From Helichrysum umbraculigerum (taxonomy: Eukaryota > Streptophyta > Magnoliopsida > Asterales > Asteraceae): 64,000 nucleotides of DNA. The translations under genes were made by a program, and so were the position numbers. The stretch lies in contig CATIUR010000005.1 of the NCBI GenBank assembly GCA_949592205.1, forward strand, positions 92,443,277-92,507,276, read 5' to 3'. The notes beneath the pieces were generated by a model. The model was not told where the DNA came from. It searched no databases and saw only the letters and a list, made by a program, of their open reading frames with translations. Below are positions 23,731 through 34,913 of the stretch, piece after piece. Position 1 is the first letter of the stretch. Every line of letters starts with the position of its first letter.

Positions 23731-23771
<41 letters not shown>

Positions 23772-23811
23772 CTTAATTACCTTTATTTTTTAGGGTAAAA
23801 TATATATAAAA

Positions 23812-25096
23812 ATGGAAGCAGGAGATGAAGGAGGTAGAGGTAGACGGGGTAGGGGTAGAAGTAGTGGTGGTGGTGGTAGACGAGGGGCGGCTCAAGCAAA
23901 TGTCAACACTTATGATCCTCACCGACGCATCCAGTTCACACCACAAGGTGAACCATTTGGACCAAACCGGACAGACTTTAGTAGTTCATTTGGTAACGAG
24001 GTTAAAGCTTGTATTCCTTACCATTTGAAATGGAATACCAAGCCGGTTGCTGATCCAAATGACCACACCCTCCTAACTCCAGCCATGTTATACCATCTAT
24101 GGGAACGTACTAAAGCTCACTGGAATATTAGAGATAATACGGCCAAAGAGACGATGCTGAGAAAGGTCAATAAATTATGGAGGAGGTTTATGAGTGAGCT
24201 TACCACAAAGTTCATAAGGAAAGGGATATCCCCATTCGAAACATACAACTTTTTTCCAAAAGAGCCTTGGCAAGATTTGTAGCTACACAAAACCCCGCTA
24301 CATTTTCGGTTTGTCACAGAATACTTGTGGCCGATTTATATATATATATATATATATATTTTTACAACAAAAGTTTATAACTTTTTTTACCTTTGCTACA
24401 TATATTTTTTTGAAGGAAATAAGTGCCAAAGCCAAGGAAAGCGCCGCTAAGAATACAGACCCCGCCCGAGTTGGACGATTGGGCTATGCTGGGTTGCTGG
24501 AGTATTATCATAATCACAAATCCAATTTAGAAACTATGTTTCCTATTTTGAAGGATATTCAATGCAAGCGCTCGATTATGTATATTTTAGCGCGTGTACG
24601 GGAAAATTCAGAAACAGGAGTGAAGAGATTTCGGATATCCTTAAGACGACAGCAGAAGATTTGGTAAGAATAGATAATAATATCATTTATAATCTACATA
24701 GCTTAAACAGTTTTAATACAATATGTTTATCTCATTATTAACAGCGGAGATACGAGCAGGAGATGGTCGAAGATGGTACATTGTATCTGGATTGTAAAGA
24801 ACCACTAATAAAGTTGAAAGGAAAGGAGCACGGCGGGCGTACTCGGGCAGTCTCTAGCATTGTTGGGGTTAAAAAGGCCCTCGGATATAAAAGGGGTCAA
24901 AAGAGGAAAATGGTCACGGTTGAAGATCTTGACGCATTAAAGAAGCAGATGGTTGGCACTCAACGACGCCTATTAGAAGAAGTGCAAGCCATCAATGAAA
25001 AATAGGCATCCCAAATCGAAAAAGAGCAACTCCATATTTAGGAGATTGAAGCAAGCATGGCCCGAGGTGGTGGAGAGCATGATGATGATGATGAGG
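23812..25096 (+). pseudogene. Transposase_24-like gene of the CACTA element, decayed
   Basis: The first exon encodes a Gly/Arg-rich N-terminus (MEAGDEGGRGRRGRG) and a helical region (LYHLWERTKAHWNIRDN), stopping at 24280. A second exon after a plausible acceptor at about 24416 gives ARVGRLGYAGLLEYY, a motif of the plant Ptta/En/Spm Transposase_24 family. The reading frame shifts at about 24545 before SEEISDILKTTAEDL and a donor site at about 24661. A third exon from about 24745 gives KEHGGRTRAVSSIVGVKKAL and a coiled coil. Two in-frame TAG codons follow (25003-25005 and 25039-25041). The gene would encode the accessory DNA-binding-type transposition protein. Stops and the frame change indicate it is no longer intact. 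Confidence 0.7.
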
Positions 25097-25833
25097 TAAT
25101 TATTTTAATTCATCCAATAAAACCTCCACTTATAGCTTGAATTAATACCGTCTAAAACTGTATTATATATATACAATATAGTATTCAGCCCCGTGTCAAC
25201 TTATGAAGCCGTATTGTAATTACGTCGATAGATGGGCGAGAGGGATGACACACCCTAGTGAGAAGGAAGGATTACAACCAGGTTATGTATATGTATAAGT
25301 GGATACCGTCGATGAAGGTTGTGAAGGTATGCCTATCCCGGTTGCCAGATACGGCATAAAATGTTTAAAAGATGCAAGAAGTGAAGTTATTCAGTGGCCA
25401 TGCAAAGCGATCAAGGTTGGTAAACTTATATTTGGAATTTTGTTTTGGATCAATGTGTGTGTGTTAATTATATAATTAACCTTTTTGTTTAAATGTAGCT
25501 TAGAGACAACATGTCACCACTCAACTCTGTGTTTCCTCATGACTCATCACATAGGCATTCGGTAATTAAATGGCTTAAAGGCCTAGTTTATGATCATAAT
25601 TAATTATATGTGAAACTCTTATATGTATATATGCGTCATGTTATTCAGTTCGTAATTGTTTTCAATTCTTTCAATGTAGCTTGGCCTCGATACATCGCCA
25701 CACGAGTCCACTAGTTACCAAACTTCAGCAGAACCGGCGGATTCTTATGTGTGCTTTATTGTCTAATATTTTTGTATATAATGTTGTGATATTTACCATA
25801 TATATCATCTAATTAATGCTTTGTTAACTTAGA

Positions 25834-27032
25834 TTGTGCAACCACATTCACCACAATAGGAGCAATCTAAAGAGTTCTTGGAAAGGACCAAAAGAATTAT
25901 ACATTTGGAGGCTAAGCTCATCAGTAGACCTTAAAAAATTAGACATTTGGGTGAACGTTTTTATGACATTTTGCAGCGAATCCTTGTCCAATAAACTTGT
26001 ATTGCCACTTGGGATGTATGCCGATTTTGGTCCGTATGAATAATGGAGTGATTATGATGCGTTGCTAACTTGGCTGACGAATGGGTATCTCGATCTAACC
26101 ATTATGTCTTGGTGGGCGATGTAAGCTCTATAATAATGTCTATAAAAAGTGTCTTTATATTCTTATTTTTTAATATTACTATTTAAATCATAATTTTAAT
26201 ATATTGATCTTAATCAGGGACTTGTGGGTCCAGCGCGAGGTGCAATTACCTCCAAATGGATGTGCGTTCCTACATCCTAGTATATGCCAATCATTGTATT
26301 GTGAACAGGAGGCTCATCGCAAGAGTGTTACCGATCACATCATCTCGCAGTTTAAACATCACAGTGCCAAACAGTTCTTCATGGCTCCCTATAATCATCA
26401 TAAGTATGTTTTATACAAATGTGTCTTCCTGTGTGTATGTATATGCATGTTTTTGTGTGTGTGTGAGTACGTTTCACGGTTTTAATTATAATTGCTTTAC
26501 CTACAATTGGCTTTCTAAATATTTGTTTAGTGAACATTGGATCCTCTTCATTCTCGACAATGTCACACGTACGGGCTACATCTTTGATTCATTGAAGGGT
26601 ATAAAAACTAAAAAAGATTATGCATTTGTTGCTCGGGTGGAAGAGTAAGATTTTTTTTCAATATGGATATTTCTTAGATATGATGAATATTGTTTCTACA
26701 CTTGTTAAGTTAATTATATTTATATAAGGTGTCGTGTCGGGAGCTGGAAATGGAATATGGTGAACTGTCCCCAACAAAAATCGACTTGGGAATGTGGTTA
26801 TTACGTTATGATGAATATGTTTACCATGATGATGTCTAAGCAAACAAACTTCCCAACTACTGTAAGTCTTAAGAAATATGAAAATATAATAAATTTGCTC
26901 ATTGTAGATACTTAACTTGTTAATTGAATTTGGTTATAGAACTGGAGAGACACAAAGAGTCATTTATCCATGGATGTGGATGATTTGGTATATAACAGCT
27001 ATAAAACGTTTGCCAATGTGCACCTGTCGTGA
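25834..27032 (+). pseudogene. Ulp1/C48 cysteine protease domain of the CACTA element
   Basis: Downstream exons encode a Ulp1-like protease (SUMO-protease fold). The last four join cleanly with GT-AG introns: 26217-26404, 26531-26646, 26729-26862 and 26940-27032. Catalytic positions are visible: His in NEHWILFILD, Asp in GYIFDSL, Gln in CPQQKSTW and Cys in WECGYYVM, followed by a natural TGA. The upstream part (25834-26119) carries in-frame TAA codons after SRP (about 25932) and after ILVQ (about 25990), so the full gene is broken even though the protease core looks intact. Ulp1-like domains are known as passengers in plant CACTA and Mutator elements; their role in transposition is unclear. 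It is probably the 3' part of the same gene as the Transposase_24-like region. Confidence 0.75.
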
Positions 27033-27807
27033 TCAATGTTATCAAATGAACTAGTGTGTTTGGCGCTGAATGGGCGGTACAATGGCTGTAAAAGGTTTGC
27101 AAATGTTTACCCTTCGTGATCAATTTAGATGAACTTGATGTAAAGATGTTTTGTAATTATATTACGATATTTGCTTGATATTTGTACTATGTATATATGT
27201 CTTGATTTCGGTTATTTGGCTTTCTGGAAATCGATATATCGCCAATATTTAGGTACTGGAATTTGGTAATTGCTACTATAAATTTTGGTGGGAAATAAAT
27301 ACAGACCGTTATAAGCGGTTACCTTGAACCGCCTAATAATACGTTAGTTTTTTAAAAAAATTTGGCGCCACCAATAATAAAAATGGCGGTTCCTAAACAC
27401 CGCCTTACAATACAATAACCGCCTTTATATATCTTAACATCTGGCACCAAAACATCCAAGACACACCGCCTTATTTTAATAAAAAAATCCCCGCCCTTTT
27501 ATGACATAATTGTGTCAAAAGATAAACCGCCTTTAAATTTTTAAAACCCGCTTTAGATCTATATATTTAAGTCGGTGTTTTCACCGCCCGTAATTAAGTT
27601 TTTATTTTAAGCATCGCTCGCATTGATGGCGGGTGGTTCACCGCCCGTAATGGGCTTTTTCCCCGCCCGTAATGTGCATTTTTGTAGTAGTGTTTTATCA
27701 TTTATGTATTTGTATGTATTTGATCGTTATAGAATGATATTTGTTTTGTACATGTAGATGCACATTAGTTGTTCAATAAGGCGTCTAAAGAGTTATATTA
27801 ACCGTTT

Positions 27808-29815
27808 TTATAACACCCCTCTTTCTGTACATCAATATTATATGATTTTACTCGGAAGCGTATATTAAAACATACTTTACTATTATACATAGTGAAAATG
27901 TACATAACTTTTTCAAAATATGATACACCACATATGTTAAAGTTATTAAAGCATTCTACACATATTATACAAACGGGGTATTATAAAATTCCAAACTTAG
28001 TTTATAACAAAACTATATCAGACTTCACAGAGCAGTCAAACATCCCCTGCCAAAGGCATCAACTTCCTGTCCACCCACATATCTATTCATAACCTGCAGG
28101 AAGTAAATGAGGGATTAGCACGAAGCTAAGTGAATGAACTTGTCACACACAATTCAACTTAGCATAACTATGAGTTTACACCAAATAATCGTAAACACAC
28201 ATATTTCAATGAGGATCGGTGGCTCTTGGGATATCATAATACCCGGGGATTCCCCAAGAACACTTATCGTACATATCCGTATGGCAATAACGGACGAGAC
28301 CGATAACTATTGGTTATTAAACTCATACACGGGTTTCAAACACAACTAATGAATCAAAACCTGTGTAAATCACATAATAACCAAAAAGTCCAACTACACG
28401 TTGACCTCAATAATCTGTTATACAGAGGTCCACATATCACGTAGATTAATAATCAATAACACAGACTAAACAGTCTAATAAACACATCTATGTTTATTTG
28501 TTGCAACCAAACAGTTACAACTAAATCAAAAGGTGAGTTCCAAATCCACTCACCGATACCTCTGTAGATTCCACACTCAGCAGTCTTATATCACTGAGTC
28601 TTTGGAGTATCTGAAATACCACAAAACACACAAGTTAGTAACTTGTTCCTTAATCATCATTCTAGCATATTTATTAAATCAGGTAATCCCTGAAGTCTAG
28701 ACAAACAAAAGTTCAATCAGAATAAAATCTGAAAATCCCGAAATGACGTTTTAATACTGAAAAATGCCATTTTCGACCCCTAGATGACCCCGAATGGCCA
28801 AAAACTGCCTAGGCTATAACATATAGCTTTAATCATTGGGCCGTTTCCGAGTGGACATGCGAATTTCAGCTTAATCCGAATTAATGAAATTTTGTTACAA
28901 AAAAGAGGTCTCTAAAGTGCTATTACACTTATGCACTTTCGGAATTTGCGGAACCAAATTCTCGGTTCGCAGTGATCTCAATTCGCAGGTCAACTCGGTT
29001 CGTCAAAAACTCGACTCGCAACGAAACAACTCGGTTCGCAGAGCCATCTCGACTCGCAGAGTCAACTCGACTCGCAGAGCCATCTCGACTCGCAGAGCCA
29101 TCTCGACTCGCAGAGCCATCTCGACTCGCTTAGCGAGACTCAACTCGCTTCGCGGGAACTCAGCTCGCCTCGTTGGACGAACTGGGTTTCGAGGGTTTCG
29201 CTGCTGTACTCAGAAAAACTCGAATTTTCACAAGAAACTCATTTTCAGGTGTGATTTTAACGTAGAAAGGGGTTCTATTAGGTTTCTAGCATCTCTTAAC
29301 ATCAAAATCAAGCTTCTATTTCAATGATAACTCAATATCTATCAAAACCCAATCTATGAAACTCAAAATCAAACTCACTTTTGTGAGGGAGATGAAAGTG
29401 ATATGATGAAGATGATGATGTTGCTGTTTCAAAATCGAAATCACAGTATCACTAGCTTGATTCTAATTTGGTTATGGTTTCTTTGAGTTTGCAAGTTCTC
29501 AAAATGAGAAATGAAGAAAACTTGAGAACATATGGTTTGTAAAGTCGGTTCACAAACAGACTCACATATTAAATGGTATAATTTTATACCCGTCCTAAAT
29601 CTATTGTCTGGAACCCAAAACCATTTGCGAGAAAATTATTTTATTTTACCGTTAACTATAGTAAATTAAAACAACCAATAATTTACTATCCACAATAAGT
29701 CATGGGACCTATTTACTTAAGTTTCACAGTAAAACAAATAATATCAGGTAATTCCTAAAACAATTAAATAATCAATTAAAGAAAGAATTACCAGGCCACT
29801 GGAGAGGATGTTACA
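27808..29815 (-). repeat. 3' LTR of the Tekay-type element
   Basis: Minus-strand start TGTAACATCC at 29815, end near 27808 at AGGGGTGTTATA. About 2.0 kb, collinear with the solo LTR at 21720-23730. The open frames inside it have no domain. Confidence 0.88.
29026..29150. repeat. 18-bp minisatellite in the LTR
   Basis: Tandem copies of CTCGACTCGCAGAGCCAT, about six with substitutions, trailing into related CTCGCTT words. It sits at a position in the LTR comparable to the GC-rich repeats in the solo LTR at 22395-22650. Confidence 0.85.
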
Positions 29816-29827
29816 AATCTTCCCTCC

Positions 29828-32800
29828 TTAAGGAGATTTCGTCCCCGAAATCTCAACATGGTCAAACAATCCAGGATATCTGGATCTCATACTCTCCTCA
29901 GTTTTCCAAGTAAGGTTTGAACCTAAACTATGTTTCCATTTGACTAACACCATGGGAATTTGTTTCTTTCTAAGTTTTGTTACTTTCTGGTCAAGAATTT
30001 CAACAGGTTCTTCAACTAACTTCTGGTTCTGATCAACCTTCAAGTCTTGTAGAGGAAGAATCTGAGACTGATCATCAACATTACACTTTCTCAAGTAACA
30101 AACATTAAACGTGTTATGAATACCAGCAAGTTCTGGGGGAAGATCAAGCGTAACCGACTGATCATTGACAACTTGACTGATTCTGAAGGGACCAATGTAT
30201 CTAGGAGCTAATTTATCTCTTTTTCCAAATCGAATAACTCCTTTCCAAGGTGAAACTTTCAAGTAAACCAATTCACCTTCAACAAAAGTAACAGGTCGAC
30301 GTTTAGGATCAGCATATTGTTTCTGTCTATCTCTGGCAGCTTTCAATTTCTCACGTGCAATTGCTACTTTATCCGCTGTTATCTGAATAATGTCGGGCCT
30401 AGCAAACTGTTTCTCTCCAGCTTCTAACCAACATATAGGTGTTCTGCAACGACACCCATATAACATCTCATATGGAGGCATGCCAATACTGGAATGATAG
30501 GAATTATTATAAGCAAATTTCACTAACGGTAAATGAGAATCCCAAGAACCGCCATACTCAATAACACAAGCTCGAAGCATATCCTCGAGTGTCTGAATCG
30601 TCCTCTCAGATTGGCCATCAGTTTGAGGATGATACGCTGTACTGAGATTCACACGTGTACCCAACTCCTGCTGTAAACTCTGCCAGAAGTGAGAAATAAA
30701 CCGAGAATCTCTGTCTGACACTATCGACAATGGAATACCATGACGGGAAACAATCTCATTAACATACAACTGGGCAAGCTTACTCAGCGATGCAGTTTCA
30801 CTAGTAGCCAGAAAATGAGCACTTTTCGTCAATCTGTCTACGATAACCCAAATCATATCATTTCCTCGAAATGTACGCGGAAGTTTAGTCACAGAATCCA
30901 TAGTTAAGTGTTCCCACTTCCACTCTGGAATTTCTAACTGTTTTAATGACCCATACGGCTTCTGGTGTTCAGCTTTGACCTGAGCACAAACATGACAAGC
31001 ACCAACAAACCGTGCAATATCGGTTTTCATCGTAGGCCACCAATACAAAGGTTTCAAATCATTATACATTCGAGTACTGCCGGGATGAACAGATAATCTA
31101 GACTTATGGGTTTCAGTCAAAATCACATCCCAAATACCACCAATAAGAGGAATCCGCACGCGAGACTGAAAAGTCTTTAATCCTCTACAATCATCAAGTA
31201 ACAACTCTTTTCTTTTCAACATAATTTCAGACTTCAAATTATGATCCAATAAAGCTTCCAACTGTGCAGCTTTAATTTTATTCACTAAATCTGAGGAAAC
31301 ATCAACTTTCAAATAATAAACTCGGTCAGAGGGACCTTTTCGGCTCAAAGCATCAGCAACCACATTTGCTTTTCCTGGATGGTAACGTATTTCACAATCA
31401 TAATCTTTGATTAACTCTAACCATCTTCTCTGACGCATGTTCAATTCTTTCTGAGTAAACATGTACTGAAGACTCTTGTGATCTGTACAAATAATACATC
31501 TCGTACCATAAAGATAATGTCTCCAGATTTTCAGTGCAAACACAACAGCTGCCAATTCTAAATCATGAGTAGGGTAATTTCTTTCATGTTGTTTCAACTG
31601 CCGAGAAGCATAGGCAATAACTCTATCTCTTTGCATAAGAACACCACCCAAACCAGCATAAGATGCATCACAGTAAACAATAAAGTCATCAGAGCCATCT
31701 GGTAATGCCAATACAGGCGCCTGACAAAGTAACTGTTTCAAGGTCTGAAAAGCTATCTCCTGTGACTCATCCCACTGGAACTTAACATCTTTACGTGTCA
31801 ATTTAGTTAACGGACCAGCAATCTTTGAAAAGTCTTTAATGAATTTTCGATAATATCTAGCTAGCTCAAGAAAACTTTTGATTTCAGAAGGATTCTTTGG
31901 AACATTCCAATTCATAACAGCTTCAATTTTAACAGGATCAACTTTGACACCATCATTACAGATAATATGACCCAGAAACTGTACCTCCCGAATCCAGAAT
32001 TCACATTTAGAAAATTTAGCATACAAATGTTCTCTTTTCAATGTTTTCAACACTATTCTCAAATGCATTTCATGTTCTGATTCGGATTTCGAATATATCA
32101 AAATATCATCAATAAACACAATCACAAATTTGTCAAGAAAAGGTCGACAAACCCGATTCATCAAATCCATAAACACTGCTGGAGCATTTGTTAGACCAAA
32201 CGGCATAACCAGGAATTCAAAATGACCATACCTGGTACGAAAAGCAGTTTTAGGAATATCCTGTTCACGAACGCGAACTTGATGATAACCCGACCTCAAA
32301 TCAATTTTAGAATAAAACGAAGATCCTTGCAACTGATCAAACAAATCGTCTATTCGAGGAAGAGGATATTTATTCTTTACTGTTCGTTTATTCAGTTCCC
32401 TATAATCAATACACATTCGAAAAGACCCATCCTTCTTTTTCACAAACAACACCGGTGCACCCCAAGGAGAAGAACTAGGTTTAATAAACCCTTTATCCAA
32501 TAACTCCTGTATCTGATTCATCATTTCTCGTATTTCAGAAGGAGCTAGTCTATAGGGAGCTTTGGCTACAGGCGACGAGCCAGGAACAAGATCAATCTGA
32601 TATTCAACTTCCCTAACAGGTGGCAAACCAGGCAATTCATCGGGAAACACTTCCGGATATTCAGAAACTACCCGGACATCAGAAATGGATTTCTTTTCTA
32701 ATTTGGCATCGATAACATAAGCTAGATAAGACTCACAACCTTTAGACAAAGATTTCCTAGCTTTCATCATACTGATCAGAGGAATATTCCCACTATCCCG

Positions 32801-33202
32801 TTCTCCTCGAGCCACGACATATGACTCTTCAGAAATTGAGATTCTTACCAACTTTCTATGGCAATCTATACTTGTTTTAAACTGACTCAACCAATCCATG
32901 CCAATAATCACATCAAAACTAGGAATTGGCATCAACAGAAAGGAAGTTAGAAAAGTCTGCTCATCTATCACAATATTAGCTCCAGTCACCGAGGTGGTAA
33001 CAGGAACTAACTTACCACTAACAATCTCTACTTCTAAGGGCTTAGTTATCACAGTAGGGATCAGTTTCAACTTATCACAGAAACACACAGATATAAAAGA
33101 GCAATTCGCTCCAGAATCAAATAACACACGTGCTGGTACAGAGTTTATAAGAAAAGTACCAGTGATAACATCTTCTGTGTGCACAGCCTCATCGACTGTC
33201 AT
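29828..33202 (-). CDS. pol: Pol polyprotein of the Tekay-type chromovirus
   Basis: 1124 residues without internal stops. Domains in order: aspartic protease (DSGANCSFIS, catalytic D at about 29); reverse transcriptase at about 215-445 with YPLPRIDDLF and the catalytic FIDDIL at about 363-368; RNase H at about 508-622 with DASYAGLGGVL, LELAAVVFAL and DHKSLQY; integrase with an HHCC zinc finger (HPG to CHVC, about 706-739) and a DDE core (MDSV, VSDRDSRF, QSERTIQ); a GPY-type C-terminal region (GPFRISQV); and a chromodomain-like tail at about 1063-1115 (MVLVKWKH). It copies element RNA to DNA and integrates it. It is in the same frame as gag and separated from it only by a TAG at 33203-33205, so this ATG may not be the natural start. 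One oddity is FLELARYYRKF where FLGLAGYYR is usual. Confidence 0.92.
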   Translation of the reverse strand: MTVDEAVHTEDVITGTFLINSVPARVLFDSGANCSFISVCFCDKLKLIPTVITKPLEVEIVSGKLVPVTTSVTGANIVIDEQTFLTSFLLMPIPSFDVIIGMDWLSQFKTSIDCHRKLVRISISEESYVVARGERDSGNIPLISMMKARKSLSKGCESYLAYVIDAKLEKKSISDVRVVSEYPEVFPDELPGLPPVREVEYQIDLVPGSSPVAKAPYRLAPSEIREMMNQIQELLDKGFIKPSSSPWGAPVLFVKKKDGSFRMCIDYRELNKRTVKNKYPLPRIDDLFDQLQGSSFYSKIDLRSGYHQVRVREQDIPKTAFRTRYGHFEFLVMPFGLTNAPAVFMDLMNRVCRPFLDKFVIVFIDDILIYSKSESEHEMHLRIVLKTLKREHLYAKFSKCEFWIREVQFLGHIICNDGVKVDPVKIEAVMNWNVPKNPSEIKSFLELARYYRKFIKDFSKIAGPLTKLTRKDVKFQWDESQEIAFQTLKQLLCQAPVLALPDGSDDFIVYCDASYAGLGGVLMQRDRVIAYASRQLKQHERNYPTHDLELAAVVFALKIWRHYLYGTRCIICTDHKSLQYMFTQKELNMRQRRWLELIKDYDCEIRYHPGKANVVADALSRKGPSDRVYYLKVDVSSDLVNKIKAAQLEALLDHNLKSEIMLKRKELLLDDCRGLKTFQSRVRIPLIGGIWDVILTETHKSRLSVHPGSTRMYNDLKPLYWWPTMKTDIARFVGACHVCAQVKAEHQKPYGSLKQLEIPEWKWEHLTMDSVTKLPRTFRGNDMIWVIVDRLTKSAHFLATSETASLSKLAQLYVNEIVSRHGIPLSIVSDRDSRFISHFWQSLQQELGTRVNLSTAYHPQTDGQSERTIQTLEDMLRACVIEYGGSWDSHLPLVKFAYNNSYHSSIGMPPYEMLYGCRCRTPICWLEAGEKQFARPDIIQITADKVAIAREKLKAARDRQKQYADPKRRPVTFVEGELVYLKVSPWKGVIRFGKRDKLAPRYIGPFRISQVVNDQSVTLDLPPELAGIHNTFNVCYLRKCNVDDQSQILPLQDLKVDQNQKLVEEPVEILDQKVTKLRKKQIPMVLVKWKHSLGSNLTWKTEESMRSRYPGLFDHVEISGTKSP

Positions 33203-33205
33203 CTA

Positions 33206-34393
33206 AAAGGCCCTACTAGTAGCTGGCGGAGGATTCTTCCGCTTTTGACCTGAAGATGCCGAACTCCCGACCGAAACCGAACCCTGTTTCTTCGCCTCAG
33301 GACATTCTCCAACTCTGTGACCTTCTTTCTTACAATTCCAACACACAAAGTTCGGATACTTGCAGTTCTTAAATTCATGACCAAGTTCACCACATTTAAC
33401 ACATTTATTTGTCTGAATAGTACACGGCCCAGTATGTTTAGACCTACAAGAACTACACCAGTTGGAACTACCAGAAGAACCACTTTTATTACCAGATTTT
33501 TGACCTTGACGATTACTCTGCCACCTTTGCTTTCCTTTTCCCGAAGATTTATTTCTGGATTTCTAATCAGATCTATCTTTAGCTGGAAAACCTTGAGCTC
33601 TCATATCACTGTCAACAGAACGTGCAAGGTTAAAAGCCTGAGATAAAGTACCTGCTAACCTCACTGTGGTGCGATAATTCGGAGGCAAGGCATCAACAAA
33701 CTGCTCAATTCTGGTTTTCTCATTAGGGACCCATTCTTGAACAAATCTCAGCTTCTCAGAAAACTGAGATATCAACTCATCAATTGTCATTTTATCAGTC
33801 AAGTGTAGATTCACAAACTCCCTTCTAATGTGAGCCATATCAAAATCTGAACAATATTGTTTACAAACTTCATTACGAAATTCAACCCATCGAATAGATT
33901 CTTTTTGTTGATGAGTGAAATGACCAGTGATCGAATCCCACCAAACCATGGCTTCATCTTTCAAACATTGCACTGCATAGGAAACTTTAGATTCTTCTTC
34001 ACAATGTGTAACATCAAATTTCCTTTCCATGTCTCTCAACCAGTTTAAAGTCACAGACGGATTTGTACTACCACTAAATTCCAGTGGTTTACTTGCCATA
34101 AACGTTTTGAAAGAACACAATTTGATTGACAGAGGTGGTGGAACAGTACCAAAAACCGGTAATTGCTGCTGAAACTGTTGATGAGATAATTCAGCTTCCT
34201 TCTGTCGGCGATAATCTCTAAGTCTAATTACTTCATCTTCTAACTGAAAAAGATAATCATCTCTATTCGATTCTTCATGAACAGGAATGGAAGTACCCTC
34301 ATGATCATGTCTCTCATTATGAGTATCTGAAGGATGAACATTGATCCTGGAGGCATTATTAGGGTTGGTGGTCGGTTGCTCGTTATCTGTCAT
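33206..34393 (-). pseudogene. gag: Gag of the Tekay-type element, interrupted by TAG
   Basis: From the ATG at 34393 the frame encodes an acidic N-terminus, a coiled-coil-like segment (LEDEVIRLRDYRRQKEAEL) and the gag core (LEFSGSTNPSVTLNWLRDME, VSYAVQCLKDEAMVWWDSI, VEFRNEVCKQYC). A TAG at 33563-33565 interrupts it. The same frame continues into a basic region and two CCHC zinc knuckles (CVKCGELGHEFKNC and CWNCKKEGHRVGEC), then meets a second TAG at 33203-33205 right before pol. In this group gag and pol are normally one frame, so both stops look secondary. The nucleocapsid fingers would bind element RNA. Confidence 0.88.
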
Positions 34394-34545
34394 ATCTGTA
34401 TTCAACACAACACTTGAAACTCGTTAATCGTTAGTACCTATCTACTAACAGATTCACAACCAATGCTAAATCCCATACCCAGGAATGTTTGACATAACCG
34501 CTTGGTGAAACCGATTAGCGTTGGGAATGGTCTTACAAACCTTTC

Positions 34546-34911
34546 TATTAAATTGTACACCCTCTCTTATTAAATTGTTGTATTTATATTACAAAAACCT
34601 TTGAAAAGCTTATTACCATTGAAGGAATAGCTTTTTTTATATAAAACTCTTACATAAATAAATCTTTTAAAGTTTTACATTATGGATGCTTTATATTTAC
34701 ATTGATATTGTTATACTTCTAGAAATTAACAAAGCTATTGAGTCAACAGACAAAAGCTCAATTTTTACAAATCCTTTTACCAAAATAAGTTTTTGTCTCT
34801 AATAAAATTAAGCTTTTATAAAAGTTTGTTTCTACCAAAATAGCCCATACAATTAGATATGCTAAACATGTACCCAAAAAAAAAAAAACAAAAACAAAAA
34901 ACCACCTATTG
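34546..34911. other. AT-rich sequence at the broken retroelement border
   Basis: No LTR, primer site or gene. It ends with an A-rich run (about 34876-34900). Confidence 0.4.
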
Positions 34912-34913
34912 TA

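Larger units (their letters stand above)
16238..27692 (+). mobile_element. CACTA (En/Spm-type) DNA transposon with nested insertions
   Basis: The 13-bp terminal inverted repeat CACTACTACAAAA is present at both ends and is flanked by TTT on each side (16235-16237, 27693-27695), the 3-bp duplication expected for CACTA. Subterminal regions carry many copies of GGCGGT and GCGGGT words in both orientations (for example 16330-16500 and 27300-27670), the usual transposase-binding zone. Inside are a decayed Transposase_24-like gene and a Ulp1 protease domain on the plus strand, and a small frame on the minus strand. No DDE transposase of the TNP2 type was found, so this copy is probably non-autonomous. 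Insertions within it: a hAT-like MITE, a Cassandra TRIM, microsatellites and a solo LTR. Confidence 0.92.
27808..34545 (-). mobile_element. Tekay-type chromovirus (Ty3/gypsy), 5' truncated
   Basis: On the minus strand it contains gag, protease, reverse transcriptase, RNase H, integrase and a chromodomain-like tail, followed by a purine tract (AAGGAGGGAAGATT) and a 3' LTR. Upstream of gag the leader can be followed to about 34545 (CCGATTAGCG region), but neither a tRNA-Met primer site nor the 5' LTR is present; unrelated AT-rich DNA follows. The gag-pol frame has two TAG codons but no frameshift. This is the only retroelement in the window that still encodes reverse transcriptase and integrase domains. 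Confidence 0.9.
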
